Source: Pseudomonadota bacterium
GTDB taxonomy: Bacteria > Pseudomonadota > Alphaproteobacteria > Acetobacterales > Acetobacteraceae
Length of the DNA stretch: 51,762 nucleotides
NCBI GenBank assembly: GCA_021808545.1
Contig: JAKBBM010000008.1
Coordinates: 1-51,762 of the forward strand
Direction of reading: 5' to 3'
The notes beneath the pieces are model-generated. The model did no database searches, was not told where the DNA came from, and was given only the letters and a program-made list of their open reading frames with translations. The position numbers and the translations under genes were made by a program. Positions 27,047 to 35,329 of this stretch are shown here, in pieces (within the stretch, counting starts at the first letter, position 1; each line of letters starts with the position of its first letter).

Positions 27047-28039
27047 ATGATCCCGCAAACATTTCCCGCCGCGCGCCCACGCCGCAACCGGTTCGACGAC
27101 GCCACCCGCCGCCTCGTGGCCGAACACAAGCTCTCAGCCGATGATCTGATCTGGCCAATCTTTATCCGCGAAGGCACGGGCGCGCCGCAAGAAGTCGCCA
27201 CCATGCCGGATGTGTTCCGCACGGCGCTCGATGGGCTGGCCCGCCATGTGGAAGAAGCAGCCCGGCTGCGCATTCCCGCCATCGCCCTGTTTCCCGCCAC
27301 ACCGGCGGGCCTTAAAACCCCGGATGGCGCCGAAGCCCTGAACCCGGATAATCTGATCTGCCGCGCGGCACGCCTGTTAAAAGCCGAATTCCCCGAAATC
27401 GCGCTGATCGGCGATGTCGCGCTCGACCCCTATACCGACCATGGGCATGATGGCGTGATTATTGACGATTATGTCGCCAACGATGAGAGTGTGGAAATTC
27501 TCACGCAACAGGCGGTCAACCAGGCGCATGCGGGCATCGACATCATCGCCCCCTCCGACATGATGGATGGGCGCGTTGCCGCCATCCGCGCCGGGCTGGA
27601 TGGTGCGGGCTTCATCAACACCCGCATCATGAGCTACGCGGCCAAATATGCCTCGGCCTTTTATGGCCCGTTCCGCGATGCGATCGGCTCGTCCACCGCG
27701 TTGAAGGGCGATAAGAAAACCTACCAGATGAACCCCGCCAATACCGACGAGGCGCTGCGCGAGGTGGCCATGGATATCGCCGAGGGCGCCGACATGGTGA
27801 TGGTCAAGCCCGGCATGCCTTATCTCGACATCATCCGCCGCGTGCGGGAGCGTTTTGAGATGCCGGTTTTTGCTTATCAGGTCTCGGGTGAATATGCGAT
27901 GATCATGGCGGCGGCGCGCAATGGCTGGCTCGACCATGACCGGGCCATGCTGGAGAGCCTGCTGGCCTTCAAGCGCGCCGGCTGTTCCGGGGTGCTCACC
28001 TATTTCGCCGTGCAGGCGGCACGGCTGATGGAGAAGTAA
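27047..28039 (+). CDS. hemB: Delta-aminolevulinic acid dehydratase (porphobilinogen synthase)
   Basis: HemB condenses two aminolevulinate molecules to porphobilinogen for heme. The two active-site lysines are in SYAAKYASAFYGPFRDA and MVKPGMPYLDIIRRV. The usual Cys zinc cluster is replaced by DVALDPYTDHGHDG, marking the Mg-type enzyme common in alphaproteobacteria. The 330-residue length is standard. Upstream lie the FNR-type box and Fur-like sites, so oxygen and metal control is plausible. The next gene begins directly at the base after the stop codon. Confidence 0.97.
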   Translation: MIPQTFPAARPRRNRFDDATRRLVAEHKLSADDLIWPIFIREGTGAPQEVATMPDVFRTALDGLARHVEEAARLRIPAIALFPATPAGLKTPDGAEALNPDNLICRAARLLKAEFPEIALIGDVALDPYTDHGHDGVIIDDYVANDESVEILTQQAVNQAHAGIDIIAPSDMMDGRVAAIRAGLDGAGFINTRIMSYAAKYASAFYGPFRDAIGSSTALKGDKKTYQMNPANTDEALREVAMDIAEGADMVMVKPGMPYLDIIRRVRERFEMPVFAYQVSGEYAMIMAAARNGWLDHDRAMLESLLAFKRAGCSGVLTYFAVQAARLMEK

Positions 28040-28966
28040 ATGTCTCTGTGGCCCGGCGCGCATCTGCCCAACCTTAACGGCAAAATCGCCATCATCACCG
28101 GCGCCAATAGCGGCATTGGCTTTTACAGCGCGCTGGAATTGGCCCGGGCCGGCGCCACCGTCATTCTCGCCTGCCGCAACACGCAAAAGGGCGAAAAAGC
28201 CGCCGCGCTGATAAATGAAAAAGCCCCGGACCGGGCCATCTTCATGCCGCTCGACCTTGCCGATTTTGCCGCCGTGCATGAATTCGCCGGCAATTTTAAA
28301 GAGCGTTACGGCGCGCTCGACCTGCTGATCAATAATGCCGGAATCATGGCCCCACCCCAGCGCCTGCTCACCGCGCAAGGGCTCGAATTGCAGTTCGGCG
28401 TGAATTTTATCGGCCATTTCCTGCTCACCGCCCTGCTGCTCACCCCGCTGCTCGACGCCCGGGCCCCGCGCGTGATCCAGCTTTCCTCGGTCGCGCACCG
28501 GCGCGGGCGGATCGATTTCGCCGATCTGCAATCCGTGCGCGCCTACCGGGGCTGGACCGCCTATGCCCAATCCAAGCTCGCCATGCTGGTCTTCGCGCAG
28601 GAACTCGCCCGCAGGGCCGATGCGGGGGGCTGGGGCATTCTCTCGCTCGCGGCGCATCCCGGTGTCGCGGCCACGGAACTGGTGGCCAACGGCCCAGGCC
28701 CGGCCAGCGCCATGGCCTGGTTGCTGAAGCTGGCCTCGCCCCTTGTGCGCCAATCCGCCACCGCCGGGGCGTGGCCCATTCTGCTTGCCGCAACAGACCC
28801 GTACGCCCAGCCCGGCGCCTATTACGGCCCGCAAGGGCTATTTGAATTTCGCGGCCGGCCGGGCATCGCCAAGATCGAGCCCGCCGCCTTCAACCTGCAA
28901 ACCGGCGCGCAACTATGGGAGGAAGCCGAACGCCTGACCGGCGAGAGCTTTAAACCCGCCCCGTAA
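28040..28966 (+). CDS. Short-chain dehydrogenase/reductase
   Basis: This is a NAD(P)-dependent SDR of the retinol dehydrogenase/WW-oxidoreductase-like group. It has ITGANSGIGFYSALELARAG (TGxxxGIG cofactor motif), LLINNAGIM (NNAG), a catalytic Ser region VIQLSSVAHRRG and YAQSKLAMLVF (YxxxK). The 308-residue length is typical of this subgroup. GGAGAAGTAA places a good RBS across the hemB stop, so it is co-transcribed with hemB. The substrate is unknown. Its 3' end overlaps the convergent NDUFAF6-like gene by 17 bp. Confidence 0.88.
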   Translation: MSLWPGAHLPNLNGKIAIITGANSGIGFYSALELARAGATVILACRNTQKGEKAAALINEKAPDRAIFMPLDLADFAAVHEFAGNFKERYGALDLLINNAGIMAPPQRLLTAQGLELQFGVNFIGHFLLTALLLTPLLDARAPRVIQLSSVAHRRGRIDFADLQSVRAYRGWTAYAQSKLAMLVFAQELARRADAGGWGILSLAAHPGVAATELVANGPGPASAMAWLLKLASPLVRQSATAGAWPILLAATDPYAQPGAYYGPQGLFEFRGRPGIAKIEPAAFNLQTGAQLWEEAERLTGESFKPAP

Positions 28967-29651
28967 GGGCCGCGCGCAGCACCGCCAAGCGGCGGCGCAA
29001 CATAGTGGCCCCGGGCGCTGCCAGATCGACCCTGGCCAACGCCCCCGGCAATGAAGCCGCCAGCCCGGCGCGCGGGATACGGACATTAAGACACCGCCGC
29101 GCTTGGGCGATCATGTCGGCTTGATCCGTGCCATCGGCCGGCAGCAAAGAGCGCCCTTGGCTTGCAAGATACGGGGCCGCGCGCAAAATACCGGTAATGG
29201 CATAGGCCGTGCCCACATCCTCGATCTCCTGTGACTCCACCCCCAGAACCCTGCCCGCGACTCGCGCAAGCCCGCCGCCCGTGCCACGCGCATAGGCCAG
29301 AAAGGCAGGCAGATCTGGGATGTCTGGGGCCGCCTCGACCTCGCGCGCGGCAATCAACGCCAGCAGATCCGCGCGCGCAAAGCGCCTCGCCGCCAGGGCA
29401 GCACCCAGCGGCGTGGCCAATTCATGCTGGCGCGGGGTCCCCTCCACCACCTCGCGCCACCATTGCAGGCGGATCATCGCCAGCAGCGGTTCACTGGCTA
29501 CTTCGCGGGCACGCGCCAGCTCGTGATTGAACAAATAAAGCAGCGCCAAGGGCGCGCGCGCGGGCCGGGGCGCGAACAAGGTGCAAAAATACCTGTCCGG
29601 ATCGGCACGGCGTAGACGATTAAGCAGCAGAGCATCGCTTGACGGGGGCAT
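28950..29651 (-). CDS. Squalene/phytoene synthase-family protein, NDUFAF6-like
   Basis: The 233-residue protein has the helical squalene/phytoene synthase fold signature (FCTLFAPRPARAPLALLYLFNHELARAREVASEPLLAMIRLQWWREVV and AYAITGILRAAPYLASQGRSLLP). It lacks the Asp-rich prenyl-diphosphate motifs: the first reads NHELARARE. This pattern matches the NDUFAF6/C8orf38 group linked to respiratory complex I assembly, not a terpene synthase. The start is ATG 29651, with GGAG 5 nt upstream; ATG 29654 is adjacent. The track start 29726 would overlap sodB. It diverges from sodB across 55 bp. Confidence 0.75.
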   Translation of the reverse strand: MPPSSDALLLNRLRRADPDRYFCTLFAPRPARAPLALLYLFNHELARAREVASEPLLAMIRLQWWREVVEGTPRQHELATPLGAALAARRFARADLLALIAAREVEAAPDIPDLPAFLAYARGTGGGLARVAGRVLGVESQEIEDVGTAYAITGILRAAPYLASQGRSLLPADGTDQADMIAQARRCLNVRIPRAGLAASLPGALARVDLAAPGATMLRRRLAVLRAALTGRV

Positions 29652-29706
29652 CATCTCTCCATAGCTGTGCATTACCACGAAACAAACCTTGTTCGGAGAG
29701 TGTCCC

Positions 29707-30309
29707 ATGGCATTTGAACTGCCCACCCTGCCTTATTCCTCCAACGCGCTGGCCGCTGTCGGCATGTGCCAGGAAACATTGGAGCTGCACCATGGCAAGC
29801 ACCATAACGCCTATGTCACGACGCTGAACGGCTTTGTGGAAAAAATGCCCGAGCTGCAGGGCAAGAGCCTCGAAGATATCGTGAAATTCGCTCATAACAA
29901 GCCCGAGCTGACCGCGGTGTTCAACAATGCCGGCCAGCATCTCAACCACAGCCAGTTCTGGCTGAGCATGAGCCCGACCGGCGGCAAGATGCCGGGTAAG
30001 CTGGAAGCCAAGATTGTTGAGGATTTCGGCTCCGTCGCCGCCTTTAAGGATGCCTTCAAAACCGCGGGCGCCACGCAATTTGGCTCCGGCTGGGCGTGGC
30101 TTGTGCTCTCGCCCGAGGGCAAGCTGAAAGTCACCAAGACCCCCAACGCCTCCACCCCGCTGGTGACCGGCGAAGGCAAGGTCCTGCTGGTGTATGATGT
30201 GTGGGAGCACGCTTATTATGTGGATTTCCGCAATCGCCGCCCGGATTACATCACCAACTGGCTCGATAAAATCGCCAATTACGAATATGCCGAGGCCCAG
30301 CTTGGTTAA
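29707..30309 (+). CDS. sodB: Superoxide dismutase, Fe type
   Basis: SodB dismutates cytosolic superoxide to peroxide and oxygen. The start is ATG 29707 (MAFELPTLPY), with GGAGAG upstream. Predicted metal ligands are H28, H81, D164 and H168 (DVWEHAYYVDFRNRRPDYI). Gln77 in FNNAGQHLNH and Ala in GSGWAWLVL are Fe-type markers, since Mn enzymes place the Gln near WAWL. The 200-residue length is normal. A very strong hairpin terminator follows. Confidence 0.95.
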   Translation: MAFELPTLPYSSNALAAVGMCQETLELHHGKHHNAYVTTLNGFVEKMPELQGKSLEDIVKFAHNKPELTAVFNNAGQHLNHSQFWLSMSPTGGKMPGKLEAKIVEDFGSVAAFKDAFKTAGATQFGSGWAWLVLSPEGKLKVTKTPNASTPLVTGEGKVLLVYDVWEHAYYVDFRNRRPDYITNWLDKIANYEYAEAQLG

Positions 30310-30342
30310 GCCCCAGGCTTAAGTTTTAAAAGTTTTTGAGGG

Positions 30343-30381
30343 TGTGGGGACTTTTTCCAAAAAGTCCCCACATTTATTTTG
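30343..30381 (+). terminator. Strong sodB terminator with 14 bp perfect stem
   Basis: TGTGGGGACTTTTT and AAAAAGTCCCCACA pair perfectly around CC, followed by TTTATTTTG. It lies 33 bp after the sodB stop, facing the convergent GNAT gene. A related T6-CC-A6 hairpin lies at 41479-41516. Confidence 0.9.
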
Positions 30382-30411
30382 TCCCTTTTTAAACGGGGCG
30401 GCGCCCCCCCC

Positions 30412-30906
30412 TTACAAAACCTTTGCGTAATAATGCACGACATTGCCAGGCGCCGATAAGTCGGCCGGACCGACTTGCTGGAACCGGAATTTGGCATGAA
30501 ACCCCGCCGAGGCTGGGTTGGGCGGATCGCCGTTAATCTCGCACACGGCCCGCGTATGGCCGGCGGCACGGGCGCGCTTGAATAATTCGTCATACAACCG
30601 CCCCGCATGGCCCTGCCCCCGCGCGGCCGGTTCCGTCACCACGCGGTCAATATAAATAAACCGGGGAAAATGCGCCTTGAACCACAGGAAATGCGGTGAA
30701 TCATAATCGGCGTCCTGATCGAAGGCGAGAATGAAAGCCTCTGTTCCATTCATCGTCGCGGCAAAAAAGGCCTGGCCGACCAGATGCTTGAACCGCGCCT
30801 GATCGGCAAAGGGCAGATCCCGCCCTTGCGCGTTATTGAGCGCACGTAGAGTCTCAAGATCCAGATTCTCGGGCGTGAGGAGGCTAAGCATGAAGCCAGT
30901 TTGCAT
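30412..30906 (-). CDS. GNAT-family N-acetyltransferase
   Basis: The acetyl-CoA-binding motif A is visible as IDRVVTEPAARGQGHAGRLYDELFKRARAAG (R/Q-x-x-G-x-G/A). It is followed by the conserved ending AVCEINGDPPNPASAGFHAKFRFQQVG. It resembles the COG3818-type acetyltransferases of about 165 residues. Start choice is uncertain: ATG 30906 has a G-run upstream, and ATG 30891 (MLSLLTPENL) is also possible. The acceptor substrate is unknown. It is convergent with sodB. Confidence 0.8.
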   Translation of the reverse strand: MQTGFMLSLLTPENLDLETLRALNNAQGRDLPFADQARFKHLVGQAFFAATMNGTEAFILAFDQDADYDSPHFLWFKAHFPRFIYIDRVVTEPAARGQGHAGRLYDELFKRARAAGHTRAVCEINGDPPNPASAGFHAKFRFQQVGPADLSAPGNVVHYYAKVL

Positions 30907-31102
30907 CCATGCCCCCCGGTGGAGCAAGTCTTGTTTCTTGGCAATCCAGCCTTGGCTGCCGCTTCCAGCTTGAGGGTGGATTTTTCATTTCGAACAACGA
31001 TCATAAATAATTTTGATTGTTTGATTAAGCCGCTCTCATTATTAAAAAATATACAACAACATGTCCTAATTTAAACTTGGCTCAAGCCCCGCGGTCTCTA
31101 AG

Positions 31103-31122
31103 GTTGAGGATTGTCTCTCAAC
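31103..31122 (+). promoter_or_regulatory. 5' UTR inverted repeat before the DUF4168-like gene
   Basis: GTTGAG-GATTGTCT-CTCAAC lies directly upstream of the AAGGAG ribosome-binding site of the gene at 31134. The small stem could affect translation; no function is shown. The 227 bp upstream of the gene are notably AT-rich and hold no other recognisable feature. Confidence 0.35.
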
Positions 31123-31133
31123 AAGGAGTACCA

Positions 31134-31577
31134 ATGATTTTAGCCAAGAATCTCACGCCATTTCCTATCGCGCGCACCATTCCGCGCCGCGTAATGACCG
31201 CCTTTGGGATGATGGCGGGACTCTCCATGGCGGGCCCGGCTATTGCGCAGACAACAACAGCCCGCCCGTCCCTGCCAGCGCACAACGCGCAGACGGCTCA
31301 CTTCTCCAGCAAAACAATTGAGCGAGCCGGCCACGCCATGAAGGATGTTGAAAAAATCCGGTCGCGCTATTTGCCTGAAATGCAGGCCGCACGGAAGCAC
31401 AACGATACGCAAAAAATGCAGAAGATCAACAAGATCGCGACCCGGGCAGAATAACAAAAACTCGCCGCTAACCGCATTTCTCTAAACAAATACAAAGAGG
31501 TCATCAGCGCCGCTCAAACCGACCCTCGGTTACGCGAACGGCTTCTCAAAGCATACGCTTCGCCTTCAACGAAATGA
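31134..31577 (+). pseudogene. Exported DUF4168-like protein interrupted by an in-frame TAA
   Basis: ATG 31134 has a good AAGGAG RBS. The first 106 codons encode a signal-like N-terminus (ending GPAIAQ) and a helical domain, KDVEKIRSRYLPEMQAARKHNDTQKMQKINKIATRAE, then TAA at 31452. Reading on in the same frame gives QKLAANRISLNKYKEVISAAQTDPRLRERLLKAYAS and a TGA at 31575. This is the normal C-terminal half of a DUF4168-type domain (the YN-I-AAQ-DP-LR pattern). The gene is intact except for one codon, which suggests a recent CAA-to-TAA-type mutation, a sequencing error or readthrough. Its role is unknown. Confidence 0.7.
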
Positions 31578-31724
31578 CATCAACGCCGTGACGAAATAGC
31601 CGGCGGCGGCGAGGGAGCTTCGGCACCGCGCCGCCGTCATGCCCGCATGCCCGTACCGTCCCCAAAAGGATTGAAAGACGCCAGTGGAGACCAATATCTC
31701 GCCGGGACATAAACGGAGATCTTC

Positions 31725-32777
31725 ATGTTCGTCTGCACTGGCTATGGCACACAATCCCCCACAGCCCCCCTGGAACCACTGACCTTCAACCGCCGCGATG
31801 TCGGTGAAAATGACGTCGAAATCGACATTCTCTATTGCGGCGTCTGCCATTCCGATCTGCATTTCGCCCGTGATGAATGGCATTTCACCAAATATCCCGC
31901 CGTGCCGGGCCACGAAATCGTGGGCCGGATCAAGCGCGTTGGCGCTGGCGTGCGCAAATATAAGGCGGGCGATCTGGTCGGGGTGGGCTGCCTGGTCGAT
32001 TCCTGCCGTACCTGCCCCTCCTGCCAAGAAGGGCTGGAACAATATTGCGATGCGGGCATGGCGGGCGGCACCTATGGCGGCATCGAGCGGCAGACCGGCG
32101 AGCCGACCAAGGGCGGGTATTCGGAAAAAATTGTCGTGGATGAAAAATACGTTCTGCGCATACCCGACAATCTTGATCCCGCCGCCGCCGCCCCGCTGCT
32201 ATGCGCGGGCATCACGCTTTATTCGCCGCTCCGCCATTGGCAGGCGGGGCCCGGCAAGAAGGTTGGCATTATCGGGCTTGGCGGGCTTGGCCATATGGGG
32301 GTTAAGCTCGCCCACGCCATGGGGGCGCACACAGTGCTGTTCACCACGTCCCCCGGCAAGGTGGAAGATGGCCGCAAGCTTGGCGCGGATGAGGTGATCA
32401 TTTCCAAAAACGCCGCCGACATGGCCCTGCATAATAACAGCTTCGACCTGATTATCGATGCGGTCTCCGCCAGCCATGATCTTGAGCCCTATTTCGCGCT
32501 ACTCAAGCGCGAGGGGACGATGGTGCAGGTCGGCGCGCCCGAACATCCGCTGCCCATCAATGTTTTTCCCCTGTTGCTCAAGCGCCGCAATTTCTCCGGC
32601 TCGCTCATTGGCGGCATCCGGGAAACGCAAGAGATGCTGGATTTCTGCGGCCAGCATAACATCACGGCCGAGATCGAGCTGATCTCGATGAATTATATCA
32701 ACGAGGCTTATGAGCGGATGCTGAAATCGGACGTGAAATACCGCTTCTGCATCGACATGAATACGCTGAAGGCCTAA
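31725..32777 (+). CDS. Zinc-dependent NAD(P) alcohol dehydrogenase, cinnamyl/YahK type
   Basis: This is a medium-chain dehydrogenase/reductase that reduces aldehydes or oxidises alcohols. The catalytic zinc ligands are in YCGVCHSDLH and PGHEIVG. The structural zinc loop is CRTCPSCQEGLEQYC. The cofactor motif is GLGGLGHMGVKLAHAMG. The segment GGTYGGIERQTGEPTKGGYSE fits the cinnamyl alcohol dehydrogenase-like group, whose bacterial members act on a broad range of aldehydes with NADPH. The 350-residue length is typical. GGAG lies 6 nt before the ATG. The 147 bp upstream hold no clear regulatory site. Confidence 0.92.
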   Translation: MFVCTGYGTQSPTAPLEPLTFNRRDVGENDVEIDILYCGVCHSDLHFARDEWHFTKYPAVPGHEIVGRIKRVGAGVRKYKAGDLVGVGCLVDSCRTCPSCQEGLEQYCDAGMAGGTYGGIERQTGEPTKGGYSEKIVVDEKYVLRIPDNLDPAAAAPLLCAGITLYSPLRHWQAGPGKKVGIIGLGGLGHMGVKLAHAMGAHTVLFTTSPGKVEDGRKLGADEVIISKNAADMALHNNSFDLIIDAVSASHDLEPYFALLKREGTMVQVGAPEHPLPINVFPLLLKRRNFSGSLIGGIRETQEMLDFCGQHNITAEIELISMNYINEAYERMLKSDVKYRFCIDMNTLKA

Positions 32778-32845
32778 CCCTTCGCGCAATAGCCGCCGCC
32801 GCTCCGGCGGCGGCCAAACTTCATGCCAAAAACAACGGAAACGCC

Positions 32846-33844
32846 ATGTCCCGCGCCACCACCCTGCATCTTCCCGCCCGTGAGATTCCGGTGCCCCGTT
32901 CCGTCAGTCCGACCGCGCAGGCCTTCCTGGCTTCGGCCGCCCGGCCCATCCCCCCGCAGCCCGCGCCAAGCGACAAGGCCGCCTGGCGCGATTATATCCG
33001 CGAGTCCGACCAGACAATCCTCACCATGGCCGCCGAAATCGCCAAAAGCGCCGCACGCCAGGAGATGGCCGCACAGATCAGGAGCGAGCCCTTCAGCCTG
33101 GGCGGCGTGCCAGGCTACCGGATCGACCCGCACCCCAACGTGCCGGCCGACCGCATCCTTTATCTCATCCATGGCGGCGCGCTGGTCATGGGGGCGGGCG
33201 AGGTTTGCCGCCTCATGGCCACGGGCACGGCACTCGCCATCGGTGCGCGGACCTATGCGGTCGATTACCGCATGCCGCCAGACCATCCCTATCCCACCCC
33301 GCTGGAAGATTGCCTTGCCGGCTACCAGTTCCTGCTCCAACACCACGATCCAGCGCAGATCGTGGTGCATGGGGGCTCGGCGGGTGGCAATCTCGCCGCC
33401 GCCATGGTTCTGCGCCTGCGCGCGGCAGGCGCCCCCATGCCCGCCGGGATTATCCTGTCCACCCCGGAACTCGACCTCACCGAATCGGGAGACAGTTTCG
33501 CCGTCAATGCCGGGGCGGACATCGTGCTACCCCCATCGCTGATGAACGCCAACCTGCTCTATGCCAACGGGCACGATTTGGCGGACCCGTATCTCTCACC
33601 GCTCTTCGCGGATCTCTCCCAAGGGTTTCCGCCCACCTTGCTCACCGCCGGCACGCGGGATTTGTTCCTCTCCAACGCCGTGCGCATGCATAACGCGCTG
33701 CGCCGCTCCGGCAACCATGCCGAGCTGATCATCGAGGAAGCCATGCCCCATGGCGGCTTTTTCGGCATGGCGCCGGAAGACCACGCCCTGAACGCGGACA
33801 TACGAGATTTCGCCGAACGCGCCTGGAGCGGCCGGCTGCGCTAA
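32846..33844 (+). CDS. Alpha/beta hydrolase, hormone-sensitive-lipase-type esterase
   Basis: The oxyanion-hole motif LIHGGALVMGAG and the nucleophile elbow VHGGSAGGNLAAAMV (Ser in GGSAGGN) mark the HSL/acetylesterase family. The acid residue is probably in DPYLSPLFADLS, and the His in EEAMPHGGFFGM. There is no signal peptide, so the protein is cytoplasmic. The 332-residue length is normal. It begins 68 bp after the alcohol dehydrogenase and may share its transcript. The substrate is unknown, probably a short-chain ester. Confidence 0.88.
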   Translation: MSRATTLHLPAREIPVPRSVSPTAQAFLASAARPIPPQPAPSDKAAWRDYIRESDQTILTMAAEIAKSAARQEMAAQIRSEPFSLGGVPGYRIDPHPNVPADRILYLIHGGALVMGAGEVCRLMATGTALAIGARTYAVDYRMPPDHPYPTPLEDCLAGYQFLLQHHDPAQIVVHGGSAGGNLAAAMVLRLRAAGAPMPAGIILSTPELDLTESGDSFAVNAGADIVLPPSLMNANLLYANGHDLADPYLSPLFADLSQGFPPTLLTAGTRDLFLSNAVRMHNALRRSGNHAELIIEEAMPHGGFFGMAPEDHALNADIRDFAERAWSGRLR

Positions 33845-33845
33845 T

Positions 33846-33877
33846 AAAAAAGCCCCGGCGCGAACCGGGGCTTTTTG
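33846..33877. terminator. Bidirectional terminator between esterase and hpnJ
   Basis: AAAAAGCCCCGG-CGCGAA-CCGGGGCTTTTTG: a 12 bp stem with A-run on the left and T-run on the right works on both strands. It lies 1 bp past the esterase stop and 2 bp before the end of hpnJ. Confidence 0.93.
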
Positions 33878-33879
33878 AT

Positions 33880-35319
33880 TCAGGCCGCCTTGGCGGTGCT
33901 GCGCTCCTTCAGGAAGGCGAAGAACTCCACGCCTTCGCGCAGGCGCCGCACCAGCATTTGCGGCGAGGTCGCCATCTCCTTCAGGATCGACATGATCTTG
34001 GAGGGGCGGAAATAGAATTGCCGGTAAATCTCCTCCACCGCGTCGAAAATCTCCTGATGCGAGAGATGCGGATAATGCAGCGGCGCGATCTGCACGCCAT
34101 GTTCGTCGATCAGCTCCGCATGTTCCACATCCAGCCAGCCCTCGCGCACGGCCTGGTTATACAGGAACGTGCCAGGATAAGGGGCAGCCAGCGACACCTG
34201 AATGGTGTGCGGATTGATCTCCTTGGCGAAGGCGATGGTCTCTTTCAGGGTCTCACGCGTCTCGCCCGGCAGGCCGACGATGAAGGTGCCGTGGATCTTG
34301 ATACCAAGCTTATGGCAATCGGCGGTGAAGCGCTTGGCTACCTCGATGCGCATGCCCTTCTTGATATTATGCAGGATCTGCTGGTTGCCACTCTCATAGC
34401 CCACCAAGAGCAGGCGCAGTCCGTTTTCCTTCAGCACTTTCAGCGTCGCATACGGCACATTGGCCTTGGCGTTGCACGACCAGGTGACCCCCATCTTGCC
34501 AAGCTCGCGGGCAATTGCCTCGGCGCGCGGCAAATCGTCGGTGAAGGTATCGTCATCGAACATGAATTCCTTCACCTGCGGGAACAATTCCTTCGCCCGC
34601 TTGATCTCGGCGATCACGTTCTCCACCGAGCGTGTGCGGTATTTATGCCCGCCCACAGTCTGTGGCCACAGGCAGAAGGTGCAGTGCGACTTGCAGCCCC
34701 GCCCGGTATAGATGGAAATATAGGGGTGCTTGAGATAGCCGATGAAATAATCCTCGATCTTGAGATGCTTCTTGTACACATCCACGACAAAGGGCAGCTC
34801 ATCCATATTCATCAGCAGCGGGCGGTCCTCGTTCTTCACAATCTCGCCTGCCTCGTTCCGCCACCAAATTCCCTTTACATCCTTGAGTTCGGCGCCCTCG
34901 GCGATTTCCTTGATGGTGAAATCGAACTCATTACCGCAGACAAAATCCAGCACCTTGGCGCGCGCCAGCGATTCCTCGGGCTGCACCGCCACCTTGGCGC
35001 CGATGAAGCCGACTTTCAGCTTCGGGTTCAGCGCCTTGAACTCTTCGGCCACCTTCACATCATTGCCAAAGGAAGGGGTGGAGGTGTGGATGATCAGCAG
35101 ATCATGCGTTTTCGCGTGCGGCAGCACGTCAGCCATGGTCAGGCGCGCGGGCGGCGCGTCGATCAGCGTGGAATCGGGCAGCAAGGCGGCCGGCTGGGCC
35201 AGCCAGGTTGGAAACCAGAAGGATTTGATCTCACGCCGTGCCTGATAGCGCGAGCCAGCGCCACCATCGAAACCGTCAAAGGAGGGAGGCTGCAGGAACA
35301 AGGTTTTCAAAATCGTCAT
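33880..35319 (-). CDS. hpnJ: Hopanoid biosynthesis radical SAM protein HpnJ
   Basis: HpnJ is the radical SAM enzyme needed for the cyclitol ether head group of bacteriohopanetetrol derivatives, through ring contraction of the sugar. The N-terminal about 180 residues are a B12-binding-like domain. The 4Fe-4S motif is GRGCKSHCTFC (C209, C213, C216), followed by a SPASM-less radical SAM barrel. I start at ATG 35319 (MTILKTLFLQPPSFDGFDGG), with GAGAGAGA upstream. The 479-residue length fits the family. It is the last gene of dxs-hpnM-hpnI-hpnJ, with a 10 bp gap after hpnI. Confidence 0.92.
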   Translation of the reverse strand: MTILKTLFLQPPSFDGFDGGAGSRYQARREIKSFWFPTWLAQPAALLPDSTLIDAPPARLTMADVLPHAKTHDLLIIHTSTPSFGNDVKVAEEFKALNPKLKVGFIGAKVAVQPEESLARAKVLDFVCGNEFDFTIKEIAEGAELKDVKGIWWRNEAGEIVKNEDRPLLMNMDELPFVVDVYKKHLKIEDYFIGYLKHPYISIYTGRGCKSHCTFCLWPQTVGGHKYRTRSVENVIAEIKRAKELFPQVKEFMFDDDTFTDDLPRAEAIARELGKMGVTWSCNAKANVPYATLKVLKENGLRLLLVGYESGNQQILHNIKKGMRIEVAKRFTADCHKLGIKIHGTFIVGLPGETRETLKETIAFAKEINPHTIQVSLAAPYPGTFLYNQAVREGWLDVEHAELIDEHGVQIAPLHYPHLSHQEIFDAVEEIYRQFYFRPSKIMSILKEMATSPQMLVRRLREGVEFFAFLKERSTAKAA

Positions 35320-35329
35320 GGTCTCTCTC

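Noticed and set aside
27377-28834. 485-residue minus-strand ORF
   Set aside because: Antisense to hemB and the SDR, His/Gly-rich shadow frame.
31578-31724. GC-rich inverted repeat CGGCGGCG...CGCCGCCG upstream of the alcohol dehydrogenase
   Set aside because: No U-tract or operator-like symmetry beyond GC-rich chance pairing.
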